This document shows positions 1-10,870 of a stretch of 64,000 nucleotides of DNA, one piece after another. How positions within the stretch are numbered: position 1 is the stretch's first letter; each line of letters begins with the position of its first letter. Below the pieces are notes generated by a model, which made no database searches, was not told where the DNA came from, and saw only the letters and a program-made list of their open reading frames with translations. Origin of the DNA: Conchocele bisecta (lineage: Eukaryota; Mollusca; Bivalvia; Lucinida; Thyasiridae); NCBI GenBank assembly GCA_029237695.1, contig CM055279.1, positions 18,935,686-18,999,685 on the forward strand, written 5' to 3'. Both the position numbers and the translations under genes were made by a program.

Positions 1-1349
1 CAAAAGTGTAGATGTTAAATCTTTTGGTCTGAACAGTATACTGACTGATTGTGTTCAATCAATAAATCTCTTACAGAATGAAGGGATCGAAAAGTCTTTG
101 CATGATTGCAATGTGGTAGTAAAAGGGTCCCTAATTATTGCTCCAGCAGACACACCAGATGCTCAATTTTTAGGTGGGTTCAAAGAAGGTGTTGGCTTTG
201 CAAACAAGGTGTGTAGAACATGCAATGCATTAAAAATTTATATTAAAGGAAAATTCATTGATAGAGAATTTCGAAGAAGAGCCCCAGCTGAACATGTCGA
301 AAGATTGGAACTCATGAGTGAGATGAGCACAAATGCACGAAGGTACTGGAGCAAATCATGGGGCATTAATTCAAAGAGTGTTTTGTTGGACATCAACAAC
401 ATTGATTTGTCCGAATGCCTAATTCACGACCCCATGCACATATTGAGTGAAGGTCTTCTACCCAAAGAACTTTGTCTGATGCTCCATGATTTTGTGAAGG
501 TCAAAAAATATTTCAAATTGTCATTTTTGAACGAATCACTGGCCAGTTTTACTTTCTCATACTTGGAAGAAAACAACAAACCCCAAATAATCACATTGGA
601 TGAGCTTCTAAATGGGAAGTTGAAACAGACAGCAGCAACAATGTTGAATTTGTGCACTATTTTACCATTGGTTCTAGGGGGAAAAGTACCCGAAGGTGAT
701 GGGAAGTGGACAAACTTTCTCCAACTGGTTCAAATTACTCTTCTCGCTACAAGCCCTTATGCATCTGCCGATACAGCTGCCCATTTAGAACAGTTGATTT
801 TCACGCACCACCAGGTGTTCAAGTTGGAATACCCAAAGTCGCAGATAACGCCAAAATTTCATTATTTCATACACATTCCACAGCAAATTCTTAAATTTGG
901 TCCAGGAAGAAATCAGTGGGTTATGAGGTTTGAGGGTAAACACCTGTTCTTCAAAAATATCAAATGGAAATGTTTCAAGAACATTGCATTAAGTTTGTCA
1001 ATGAGGCACCAACTTTGGATGTGTTGGAGGCAGTTGGGGGTGAACGAAAACCTGTCTGAGAATTTCCTGTACAGTGGTGATATAGTGTCGAAACTGGAAG
1101 CTTCATTTGTTGACCAGACTGATGTTGAGGTTCATGACTTTCTTGTGAATTCCAATTTGCATTTGAGCCCATTATTCACAGCAAAAGTGGTTGAAATTAA
1201 GTGCCACACATACAAAGTTGGATGTGTACTCGTACTAGGGTATGAAGACAATCTCCCTCTTCGGTGATCAGTTGTTCGTAGTTGCACAGGAGAAAATATT
1301 TGTCGTGGATGAGCTCGACATTGATTACTTTGACACTCACACAATCTAA
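1..1349 (+). pseudogene. DDE-transposase-like gene, 3' part, frameshifted
   Basis: The frame is open from the window edge, with no ATG near 98, so the gene is cut by the edge. Seen: a GGF(K/V)E segment followed by a CRTC pair (about 170-230), an HDPMH...EG motif (about 426-455) and a PKFHY...FGPGRNQW.MRFEGKH.FFK block (about 850-955) followed by RHQL. This motif order matches a large family of transposase-like proteins in fish and invertebrate genomes. The HD.MH aspartate resembles a catalytic Asp of CACTA/Tnp2-type DDE transposases, but that family link is from memory. The frame stops at 1265. The natural C-terminus (FGDQLFVVAQEK...THTI, stop 1347-1349) continues in another frame, so there is a single frameshift at about 1240-1260. 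It is most likely a decayed transposon or a decayed domesticated copy. Confidence 0.6.
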
Positions 1350-1591
1350 TATGCAGTCAAGCGTTCCAACAAACTTACATGTCTGAAATATACCGACTTG
1401 AAGTTCGTGTGGCCTTTGTCTATGCATGCATACAATGGGTATACTGTTGTACTTGATAAGTACTGCATATTTAGCGAACCACTGTAATTTAGTTCCCAAA
1501 GAAAAAGCTTTCAGGCCATGTAACAATTTAGCCTTTGATATTTCCAGTGAATTATAAACCTAAAATTTGTTATACCAAGACCGAGTGAAAC

Positions 1592-1685
1592 ATGTCGAGC
1601 GATAGAATGTATAAGGTTTGGGATGGTAGTAGAACGACCAAGAAGACAATTGTGGCGAAGTCACTCGAGGGATTGATATCTAAAG
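1592..1685 (+). CDS. CIDE-N gene exon 1
   Basis: ATG at 1592, preceded by gtgaaac. It encodes 31 residues plus one base and holds the first CIDE-N strand and the RTTKK.IVAKSL helix start. The donor is AAAG/gtaagt. The next exon begins with CC, so the split codon reads GCC (Ala). Confidence 0.75.
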
Positions 1686-4600
1686 GTAAGTAATACATTT
1701 GCATTGTTACCAATTATTGTTGGGCACATATGTGTCATCTTTTTATGTGCATCTGCACAGCCTGATCAGTGTCTGCACAGCCTGATCAGTGTCTGCACAT
1801 ATTCTACATATGCCAATTAGTAGATATTTTGTCCAAGCGTTGGTAAAAAAAATGGTTCAAAAATCAAAACGAGCGTCTCATAATCACAAATCACGCTCAC
1901 CATGGATTTATGTATAGGTGGTACATACATTGTAACTCACCAATAAACTGTACACACATTTATTAGGGATGATATAATATATCAGTATATTGATATATTG
2001 CGAGACGAATCTGAAATAATACATATTATGATACGTTTCTTACGTACATTTACCTACTTTATTTTAATTGGCTCCTGATTGCATTTTGTCGGCAATAGAA
2101 TATATATTAAAATGTGTGGAATTAGTTTATGTTTTATTCCCAAGGACTGCAAAGCTTAATACAAAAACAATGTATTTGTTTTTGATTTGTTATACATCAA
2201 TGTACAATTCGGTGAGACTTTACTTGTCCTGTTTATTTATCATGAAATAAACAAATTTCAGCCTTCATTCATTCAATTTAGTACTAAATGTCTTGCAATG
2301 ATGTGCATACTATTATTAGATACGTATCGCGATACAAAGTACCAGTATTATGATATATCGCGATATGAAAATTCCGATAATACACATTCCTAGCACTTAA
2401 TAATATCAGGGACCATTGCTACATTTACATACTGTCAACTGATAAATTTCCATGTTTGCTTTCTTTCAGCCAGGGAGAAGCATGCGCTGTTTGAACCCCA
2501 TACAGACTTAAGAGTCGTCCTTGAAAAGGATGGGACCGAGATCGACGAGGACGACTGCCTGGAGTTCGTCAGTAAAGATGACGTTTTGATGATAATGGTG
2601 CCAGGACAGGAATGGGCAGAAGCTACGCCTGCCATTGTGAACGTCTATACAGACCATAACGGTAGTACAGGTATGTATCATAATCAGAGCTCCGGTTAAT
2701 GTGCGTTATTTGGTCAGTTTCGGGTGGAATTTTGTTATTTCTTCAGACAAAAATGTCAAGTTGGTAGTTCATTAGAATCGTCTCAATTGTCATTTTTATA
2801 GCAAAATAAGACATTTCTCCCCAATGTATGCACCTTAACTTGAGCTCTGTATAATTCCCTAATGTAGTGTGTGGGCCTTTTCTACCCATTCACCCAGTAG
2901 TATAATCCTGTCAAAACATGGTTCCTGTGATAACATGCAAATAGACCAACATTATATTTTTTATAATTGCACACTTCAGCACGGACATATAAATTTATCG
3001 TCGCCCAAATGTAATTGAGAAAATTGTTCATCCTGGCAAATCATCCGTTGCACAATATCTGTAGGAGTAATCTATATATTTGTCTGACTGTGTCACATAC
3101 ATTCTGTGCTGTCGTGTAGGAAAAATGTTAACACTCACTGAATGGTGGCACACAATGATGTCTGCGTCCATCCGTCTGAAATCTGCATTAAATGTTCTCA
3201 AATACATGTACCGTATATGGCGTATAATACCCCTGCAGTCCTAGGTCACATTGACTTGAAACTTCATATGCGTGTCTCGGTCATCATGCATATATTCATT
3301 CTGTGTATATATAACCGGTGGAAACATGGTAAAGTCATTAACTCAATTATTGACTATTTATAGTCTGCATTCCAATATTCTGAAATCATGTACGGCAGTA
3401 CATGTACATCATGCAATACTGACAGAATAGTCTAATATATATGTATGTTTCAGGTCCGTTACCGTCCAGTGATGGGTCAGTTCGTGCCGCCCAATCTAGA
3501 TCTGCTGGACCGCCCACCCACACCCCATCTACATCTGCCGGACCGCCTACCCACAACCCATCCACATCTGCCGGACCGCCTACCCACACCCCATCTACAT
3601 CTGCCGGACCGCCTACCCACACCCCATCTACATCTGCCGGACCGCCTACCCACACCCCATCTACATCTGCCGGACCGCCTACCCACAACCCATCTACATC
3701 TGCCGGACCGCCTACCCACAACCCATCTACATCTGCCGGACCGCCTACCCACAACCCATCTACATCTGCCGGACCGCCTACCCACACCCCATCTACATCT
3801 GCCGGACCGCCTACTCACACCCCATCTACATCTGCCGGACCGCCTACCCGCAACCCATCTACATCTGCCGGACCGCCCACCCACACCCCATCTACATCTG
3901 CCGGACCGCCTACCCACACCCCATCTACATCTGCCGGACCGCCTACCCACAACCCATCTACATCTACATCTGCCGGACCGCCTACCCACACCCCATCTAC
4001 ATCTGCCGGACCGCCTACTCACACCCCATCTACATCTGCAGGACCGCCTACCCACACCCCATCTACATCTGCCGGACCGCCTACTCACACCCCATCTACA
4101 TCTGCCGGACCGCCTACCCACACCCCATCTACATCTGCCGGACCGCCTACCCACACCCCATCTACATCTGCCGGACCGCCTACCCACAACCCATCTACAT
4201 CTGCCGGACCGCCTACCCACAACCCATCTACATCTGCCGGACCGCCTACCCACAACCCATCTACATCTGCCGGACCGCCTACCCACAACCCATCTACATC
4301 TGCCGGACCGCCTACCCACACCCCATCTATATCTGCTGGACCGCCTACCCACAACCCATCTACATCTGCCGGACCGCCTACCCACACCCCATCTACATCT
4401 GCTGGACCGCCTACCCACACCCCATCTACATCTGCCGGACCGCCTACCCACACCCCATCTACATCTGCTGGACCGCCTACCCACAACCCATCTACATCTG
4501 CCGGACCGCCTACCCACACCCCATCTACATCTGCTGGACCGCCTACCCACACCCCATCTACATCTGCCGGACCGCCTACCCACAACCCATCTACATCTGC

Positions 4601-5189
4601 CGGACCGCCTACCCACACCCCATCTACATCTGCCGGACCGCCTACCCACACCCCATCTACATCTGCCGGACCGCCTACCCACACCCCATCTACATCTGCC
4701 GGACCGCCTACCCACAACCCATCTACATCTGCCGGACCGCCTACCCACAACCCATCTACATCTGCCGGACCGCCTACCCACAACCCATCTACATCTGCCG
4801 GACCGCCTACCCACAACCCATCTACATCTGCCGGACCGCCGACCCACACCCCATCTACACCTGCCGGACCGCATCCTGCCACCCAATCCACATCTGCCGG
4901 ACCGCCTACCCACACCCCTGTACCACCACCTTCAACATCAACCTGGCAACCATCAGCACCACTTAAGACTCCATTAAGGATGCCTGTTTTCAGTGAATAT
5001 GTGAAGGCACGCCTACGAGTTGGTGCCAGCCATGAAGTATGGAAATCAGTAATTACAGAGTCTGCTTATTTCTATATTTTGAACTACTCAGAGATGGGAG
5101 CGAACAACAGTTCCATCGACTATAGAGTGGTTGGACAGGCCGTATACAAGGCGTTCCCAAGCATTGCCCGTGAAGGGACACAGCCATGG
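1592..5189 (+). CDS. CIDE-N domain protein with coding minisatellite (exons 1-3, 3' end not found)
   Basis: Three exons join in phase: 1592-1685 (phase 1), 2470-2670 (phase 1) and 3454-5189 (phase 0), giving 677 codons. Donors (AAAG/gtaagt, ACAG/gtatgt, ATGG/gtaaga) and acceptors (tttctttcag, atgtttcag) are good. Residues 1 to about 85 form a CIDE-N domain: YKVWDGSRTTKKTIVAKSL, then LRVVLEKDGTEIDEDD and a VLMIMVPGQEW tail. This fold mediates homotypic interaction in DFF40/DFF45 and CIDE proteins. A proline/serine-rich repeat follows. The last 75 residues (MPVFSEYVKARL...YFYILNYSE...AFPSIAREGTQPW) resemble a helical module found after CIDE-N/PB1-like domains in an expanded fish family; this is from memory. 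No nuclease or protease motif is seen. The function is unknown, and the missing 3' exons could identify it. Confidence 0.75.
2470..2670 (+). CDS. CIDE-N gene exon 2
   Basis: It is bounded by a pyrimidine-rich acceptor (tttctttcag) and an ACAG/gtatgt donor. It encodes the second half of the CIDE-N domain, including the acidic EKDGTEIDEDD loop that typically forms one face of CIDE-N dimers. Phase 1 at both ends matches exons 1 and 3. Confidence 0.75.
3454..5189 (+). CDS. CIDE-N gene exon 3, repeat-coding exon
   Basis: The split codon G/GT continues exon 2. The exon opens with GPLPSSDGSVRAAQSR, runs through about 43 repeat units, and ends with a non-repetitive helical segment. The donor at 5190 (ATGG/gtaaga) follows codon TGG (Trp). 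No convincing next exon was found before the repeats begin at about 5.3 kb. Confidence 0.7.
3501..4919 (+). repeat. 33-bp coding minisatellite, about 43 copies
   Basis: The unit encodes SAGPPTH(T/N)PST. Almost all differences are single bases: ACC versus AAC (Thr/Asn), synonymous GCC/GCT, one Arg for His, one Ile for Thr. One unit carries a 6-bp ACATCT insertion (about 3961-3966), which keeps frame, and the last two units are degenerate. Because the period is a multiple of 3 and the units lack stops, a second plus frame and two minus frames are also open; these are shadows. Confidence 0.95.
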
Positions 5190-6402
5190 GTAAGAACATG
5201 AATAAAAAACAAACTTTGCTTTTCATGTAGGATAAGCAAACTGTCTGAGAAAAGGGATATGAACGATCAACGTAGCGCAGTATCGGTCAACAAAAAAACT
5301 CAACATCCATGCTGTATAAGTATATACCAAGGGGTATATAGTTTTCAGCAGTCCGTCCGTTTGCTGAAGAACGCGATATGATTAGCTACGCCGTGGATTT
5401 GAATGACGTCAACGATAATTTGGCCAATCCACAAGTCAATGTACTTTCACAGGTCAATATGAATTTACGTCGTATATCGAGTGACCATCATCTGACCAAT
5501 TGCAGACACGGATATGTCTTGATTGATAATAAACCAAAATAACGGATTAAGTAACGGATCACTTGGTATCTCTGTGAAAATTTACTTGAATGTTTACTGG
5601 GAACATGTTGGTGCAAGTGATGTTTGATATGGAAAGGTAACCTGTTTTTGCACCTGTGTATCTTACAGACTTTAAATTCCCTGTGTCTTAATTGCTATCA
5701 TCAGGGCATGAGGTTATAAAACTTTTTCCGTGCTCAACTCGGAACCGTGGTCAACTTGGACATTTGGCGTACATTGCATTTGATGAAAGGTATGTTTTCT
5801 GTGTTACATACTGCCATTGACAAGAGGTTGTAATACTATTGAGAACACACATTCATGCTCGGCTCGTGTCAAGCTGAGTCAGATGAGCTGTCAGAGTTGA
5901 GCACGGAAGAAGTTTCATAACCTCGGGCCCTTCATACTAGTACTTGTGTGCTGTTATGAAGATGAATGTGCTCAGGTTTGTGGTATTTGTATGCCTTATG
6001 ACGTCCTTAATGCTTGTATACACCCCCAAGTAACTGGAATAGACTGATATGTGTTCCAATACAATGGTCCCCAAATGGTTTTCAGATTAGTCCATTTATG
6101 AAAAGGGGAGGCGGGGGGGGGGGTGTTTTTGTTCAAAAGATATGAAAATTACATGCAAAAGTGCAGATCCTGATGAGACGGCTCGTCCAGATCTACACTT
6201 TTTCGTATAAGCAAGTACTATACAGGCATGGGGTTGAAAGGGTTAAACCGTCCAACACTGAATTTTGCGTATGGGTATTTGCCATGATTTGCCTCACCGG
6301 AAACGACGTCAAACGTGACGTTTTTGACGTCACGTGGACGTCTACAGAAATAATTCCATCAAGGAAATATTTCCCTCTAAATTTATGGTTAATCTCTACG
6401 TA
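5190..6402. other. Intron or downstream DNA with repeats; no gene seen
   Basis: At 5325-5365 there is a repeat end (aaggggtatatagttttcagcagtccgtc region) also found inverted at about 35480-35500. A foldback lies at 5709-5925 and a G-run at about 6107-6122. No exon continuing the CIDE-N gene could be supported. Confidence 0.6.
5709..5925. repeat. Foldback MITE-like element
   Basis: Inverted arms of about 31 bp: gaggttataaaactttttcc at the left and its near reverse complement, ending ttcataacctc, at the right. Both extend through a tgctcaactc/gagttgagca segment. The interior is non-coding. Confidence 0.7.
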
Positions 6403-6755
6403 GTGTGTAATATATTGCCCTAGTCTAGTCTTTTATATATGCATACTTGTGTTATATTTGTTATATTGCCCTAGTCTAGTCTTTTATATATGCATAATTG
6501 TGTGATATTCGTTATATTGCACCAGTCGAGTCATTTGTATATGCATAATTGTGTGATATTCGTTATATTGCACCAATCTAGTCATTTGTATATGCATAAT
6601 TGTGTGATATTCGTTATATTGCGCCAATCTAGTCATTTGTATATGCATAATTGTGTGATATTCGTTATATTGCGCCAATCTAGTCAGTTGTATATGCATA
6701 ATTGTGTGATATTCGTTATATTGCACCAATCTAGTCATTTGTGTGTATAAAGTGG
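6403..6755. repeat. 51-bp tandem repeat, about 6-7 copies
   Basis: The unit contains ttatattgc(a/g)ccaatctagtc and tatgcataattgtgtgatat. The period of 51 bp is a multiple of 3, so long shadow frames run on both strands. Confidence 0.9.
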
Positions 6756-6799
6756 GTATATAGTTGGTCGGGAGCACACAAAGGGTAATTTAACGATTT

Positions 6800-7668
6800 G
6801 GTTCATCCTTTCCCGAATTCCGAATTGCATGGTTTGGCCCTCTTCTACCGTTTTGGCCCCTCGTACTTGAGAGCTAAATCCTGTTATCCTCCATTAAGAA
6901 GTAATAAGATTAGAGCTAATCATGTTACTTTGAGGCAAGAGCTAAGTGACCCTGGTGTGGCATGGACCTGGCACCAGGTCAGGATATTCTAATTTCAGGG
7001 CTGAATATATAGTTCATGTAAATATTGAGCTCTGATTTTGGGAATGTCCCTAATTTTTTACAGGTTAAATGCGGGATCGTCCATCCCGTTGGCCCGGCCT
7101 TAAATGACCTTAGCTGTTGATAGGCCGTTTCAAAACAACAATAATCAATCGATCCCCTTTAAAAAGTAATCATATTACTTGTGCGGTTGGAGCTAAGTGA
7201 ATCTGGTGTGGCATGGACCTGGCACCAGGTCAGGATATTCTAGTTTGTAGATACATGTATATTGTTGTGTAGTGTAAATAACTAAATAGTGAGCTCTGAT
7301 TTTAGGAATTTTCCCCATTATTGAAAGGTTGATATGTGATAGTCCAACCCGTTGGTCTGGCCTTTTATGATCTCAGCTGTTGATAGGCTTTTAAACATAA
7401 ATATTCAATCAATCCTCATCGGAATGCCAACTTGCATGGCTTGGCCCTCCTATACATTTTGGCGCCTGGTATTTGAGAGCTAAATCCTGTTAATTAGAGG
7501 TAGTCCTATTATTTTTTGGGTAGGAGCTGAGTGACGGGTGTGGCATGGACCTGCCACCAGGTCAGGATATTCTAATTTCAGTGCTGAATATATATTTTCT
7601 GTTGATATTGAGCTCTGATATGGGGAATTTCCCTCATTATGGACATGGTGAATATGGGAAAGTCCAAC
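6800..7668. repeat. Three diverged copies of a roughly 300-bp interspersed repeat
   Basis: Shared blocks include tggcatggacctggcaccag (about 6959, 7208, 7542), a gagctctgat block and a cc.gttgg..cggcctt block followed by gctgttgataggc. Part of the same family occurs inverted at about 56050-56110. The third copy is interrupted by the 2.5-kb element starting at 7674 and resumes at 10199. Confidence 0.75.
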
Positions 7669-7673
7669 CTGTT
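7669..7673. repeat. Target-site duplication CTGTT (left)
   Basis: Identical to 10199-10203. Related uninterrupted repeats read cccgttgg at the same point. Confidence 0.8.
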
Positions 7674-10198
7674 TGTCAAGGTCATTACCAAGGTCAGGAA
7701 TGATCGAGACAAATTGTCTCCCCTATTATCATATGAACCAAGTATACTTCAATTGTTATGACGTTATGGCCAATATAGCTTGATCTGACGAACGAAAAGT
7801 GGTAACAATGCAGTTGAAGTGTAAGGGATAGGCTAGAGTAGATAAGTACACGTAGTCACTTAATCACTTATAATGTACACTATATTACATGGGGAACACA
7901 CAGGAATACATGATACATTGATATGTGAAAATCACTGTACTGTGCATGATACCATTCAATTACAAGGTTGTAAGCCAATCGACTGTTATACTTTAACGCA
8001 ACTTAAAAGCTATAGACGAATAAACTCAGTATGTGGTATCTCAATGGTCCCGTAGTGGACAGTAGTATGAATGCACAAGTACTTTGATGATCGCTAATCA
8101 AAGTGAAATAACATGCAAGTATAACATGGCAGAACGAACATTGGAGGACAAATGACAATCATCTGAGCTACCCCAGTGCTTGCGTATCTCAATAGATAGT
8201 GGTAACCTCTGAGTATCAAGGTCCCAAGGTCTGCCTCACCCGCAGTATGAGGTCTAGTCACCAATATGGCTATTATCCAACTTCAAGTGGATTAATCCAT
8301 AAACAATATATGTAGTCTTACTACAATCCCTTAGCCATGATATGCCATGATAGGAGTATTACCATACACTATCAAAGTATACATGTGTATTGCCTATGCA
8401 ATATATTTCCAAAGTATGAATGTCAAAGTCAAAACCGGATGTGGTTCCATCACATGATAGTCAATAACGATAATGTTCCGGAAGCTGGTACCGGAAGTAA
8501 AGTTCCACAGGTAGTATTATTTCCGGAAATGGTGGACCAGATGTAAAGTTCCTATGGTATCACTCGACTGTAGCAACCCGGATGTGGTGGACCGGATGTA
8601 AAGTATCCATGGTGAATCAATGGGGTGTAATACCGGAAGTGGTAGACCGGATGTAAAGTTCCGATATAATACAAATGGCGATTATCACGTTGGCTAAGAC
8701 GCCGGGAAAAGTTCAAATGGGTGACATTCAACTCGGTGGTAGTATAATGATATGATATGTGTGTATGGCGTTTCACTTCACTAAACTATGGCTGTGACTG
8801 TCTGCTGAACGCGATGTAGCTATCACACACTGCTCTATATAGGCCTGTACCCGGAGCTGCTACACACACTGCGCCAGACAGACGTACGGACACTCGGACG
8901 ACCTGACACTCTGCACTGACTGGGGTCTGCCCTCAACGAGTGGACCAAAACGTCCAATGTTGCCCGCTGGAGCGATCTCAAGAGGCTACAAAAATGAAAT
9001 GAGTCTCCAATTACTGGACGAATACGCACAGACAGACAGACAGGATGCACAACGGACTAAAACGGGAATCGAACACCTGCAAATCACAGCTGAAATAAAA
9101 GTTTGTAGGTACATACCAAAATCATCCGTGTCACTGGTGAATACAGTACTATCCTTCTGTTACCAGAAAATATGTGTCCCACCAACACATAGCGAGACAT
9201 CGCTTAAATACGCACCAGTGAAACCATGCACGGAATAATGAATATGCCTACTCCTCGTTCGACATCTCACATAAATATTACAAAACCATGGCTTTTGCCA
9301 TTTCACCCGTGGGTTATATTTGGCATAAATATATGTTCCCACGCCATAAATTCAACCAAACTAGTGTACAGCCCTCGCGGAATAAATACCATCCAACATG
9401 ATATATCCCACACTACCCTAAATCTGCACACTATAGACCCAGATCTCATAATCCGAAATCTACTCGACTGGTCTCGACAATGCGAAGGTCGCTTTTTGGC
9501 CCCGCCAAACCCCTCCATATCGGTCCTACGGGCTGTACACTCAAATGAGAGCGTAGCACATACTAAACTCAAATATCGTGGTCATTTACGGAAATATCAC
9601 GACACAAAGCATCACCAGTATGGGATCTGATATATCCGTGTTGGCCAGTACCAGGCTATGCTGTAACACTAACCCGTAGCATACATAACAGGGCAGACCA
9701 TGGTATGGTCTGCGCTATATACTGGCTTCACCTACAGAAGGTCCCTTATCTGGTGAACAACTGACACGCGGACAAACTCGGCCGGCACGGATAGTGGACA
9801 TCCGTAATACTAAAAGGGGTCTTTTCCCTAGCGAAACCAGCACACGCAGTCAACGAGTTCTCTACCACACACATGTATAGTCTGTGGCAAATATGGCGTG
9901 ACATCAGTAAAACATTGCTCATAAAATGGACGTGTATTTAAATCAGCAAAAAGGACACGCATAAACGTATTTCCACCAATACAACATAAGCCCCGTTATT
10001 ACACGCACATTGTACATGGGAAATGTACATGCTAAATCACAGGTATGTAAAAATCACAGGTGTGTGAAATCACAGGTATGTGGAATCACAGGTATGTGAA
10101 ATCAATAATACGCACAACAATACAAAACAGTACCACACATCAAAGATATACAATTATACGGAATCCAGAATGTACAAGACTGCACGTGTCACGCGACA
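7674..10198 (+). mobile_element. 2.5-kb putative solo LTR, copy 1
   Basis: It starts TGTCAAGG, ends CGCGACA, and is flanked by a perfect 5-bp duplication CTGTT (7669-7673 and 10199-10203) inside an interspersed repeat. TG...CA ends with a 5-bp duplication are the hallmark of an LTR. A near-identical copy lies inverted at 43903-46430. A TATATA box (8836-8841) and an AATAAA (9094-9099) about 260 bp downstream would fit a U3-R-U5 layout with plus-strand transcription; this is inference. It has no convincing gag/pol coding. Small frames (for example 9226-9630) are shared by both copies but resemble nothing I recognise. Its superfamily is unknown. Confidence 0.7.
10030..10105. repeat. Short tandem repeat inside LTR copy 1
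   Basis: Four imperfect units of about 18 bp built on aatcacaggtatgtg. The inverted LTR copy carries the same array at about 44000-44070. Confidence 0.75.
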
Positions 10199-10203
10199 CT
10201 GTT
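10199..10203. repeat. Target-site duplication CTGTT (right)
   Basis: Pairs with 7669-7673. The interspersed repeat continues directly after it with ggcccggcctt. Confidence 0.8.
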
Positions 10204-10389
10204 GGCCCGGCCTTAAATAGTCATAGCTGTTGATAGGCCGTTAGACACCAATACTCAATCATCTGTTTCTTGTTTATCTGTTCAAGTATATATCTTGCCA
10301 ATTCGATTCAAATAGTTGAAATACATTTTAGATTTGATTGTAAATCCAGTTTTTTTCTTGACTCCTTTACACTATAGGAATTCTGGGAG

Positions 10390-10870
10390 GTGTTCATACG
10401 CAAAACACCTAGGTGTTTACAATCAAAACATGTGACAGGTGTCACGTGTTTTAAAAGTGTAACAGACATGGTGTTTTGCTATTGAACATGTACGTGTTTT
10501 AGTTTTAAACATGGTACGTGTTCCATTGCTAAACACCTGGGTGCTTAGAAAGAAAACATGTGACGGGCATTTAGAAAATAAACACGTTGGGTGTTTAAGT
10601 TTCAAACACGATACGTGTTTAAGTTTCAAACACGATACGTGTTTACATTGATGTTTAGAATCAAAACACGTGACAGGTGTTTCTAAATTAAACATGGTGG
10701 GTGTTTATGTTATGAACACGGTACGTGTTCCATGGGCATTTAGGATGAAAACACGTGACGGGTGTTTAGAAATTTAACATGGTGGGTGTTTAAGTTATGA
10801 ACATGATACATGTTCTATAGCAAAACATGCGACACGTGTCGGTGTTTACAAAGTGTAACAGGAATTCAAA
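10390..10870. repeat. Imperfect array of ACACGTG-rich units
   Basis: Units of about 50 bp alternate aacacgtga-caggtgttt with a..aaacatggt-gggtgttt and aacacg.tacgtgtt. Many contain CACGTG or ACGTGT half-palindromes. It is not coding. Confidence 0.7.

Noticed and set aside
5349..5383. Possible next CIDE-N exon after ttttcag, phase 0, ending in a stop after ten codons.
   Set aside because: The same sequence (tatatagttttcagcagtccgtccg) is part of a dispersed repeat end also present near 35480-35500, so splice-site resemblance is likely chance.
9226..9630. 134-codon frame shared with the inverted copy near 44545-44874.
   Set aside because: The copies are nearly identical throughout, so sharing is not evidence of coding; no recognisable domain, and the frame differs in length between copies.
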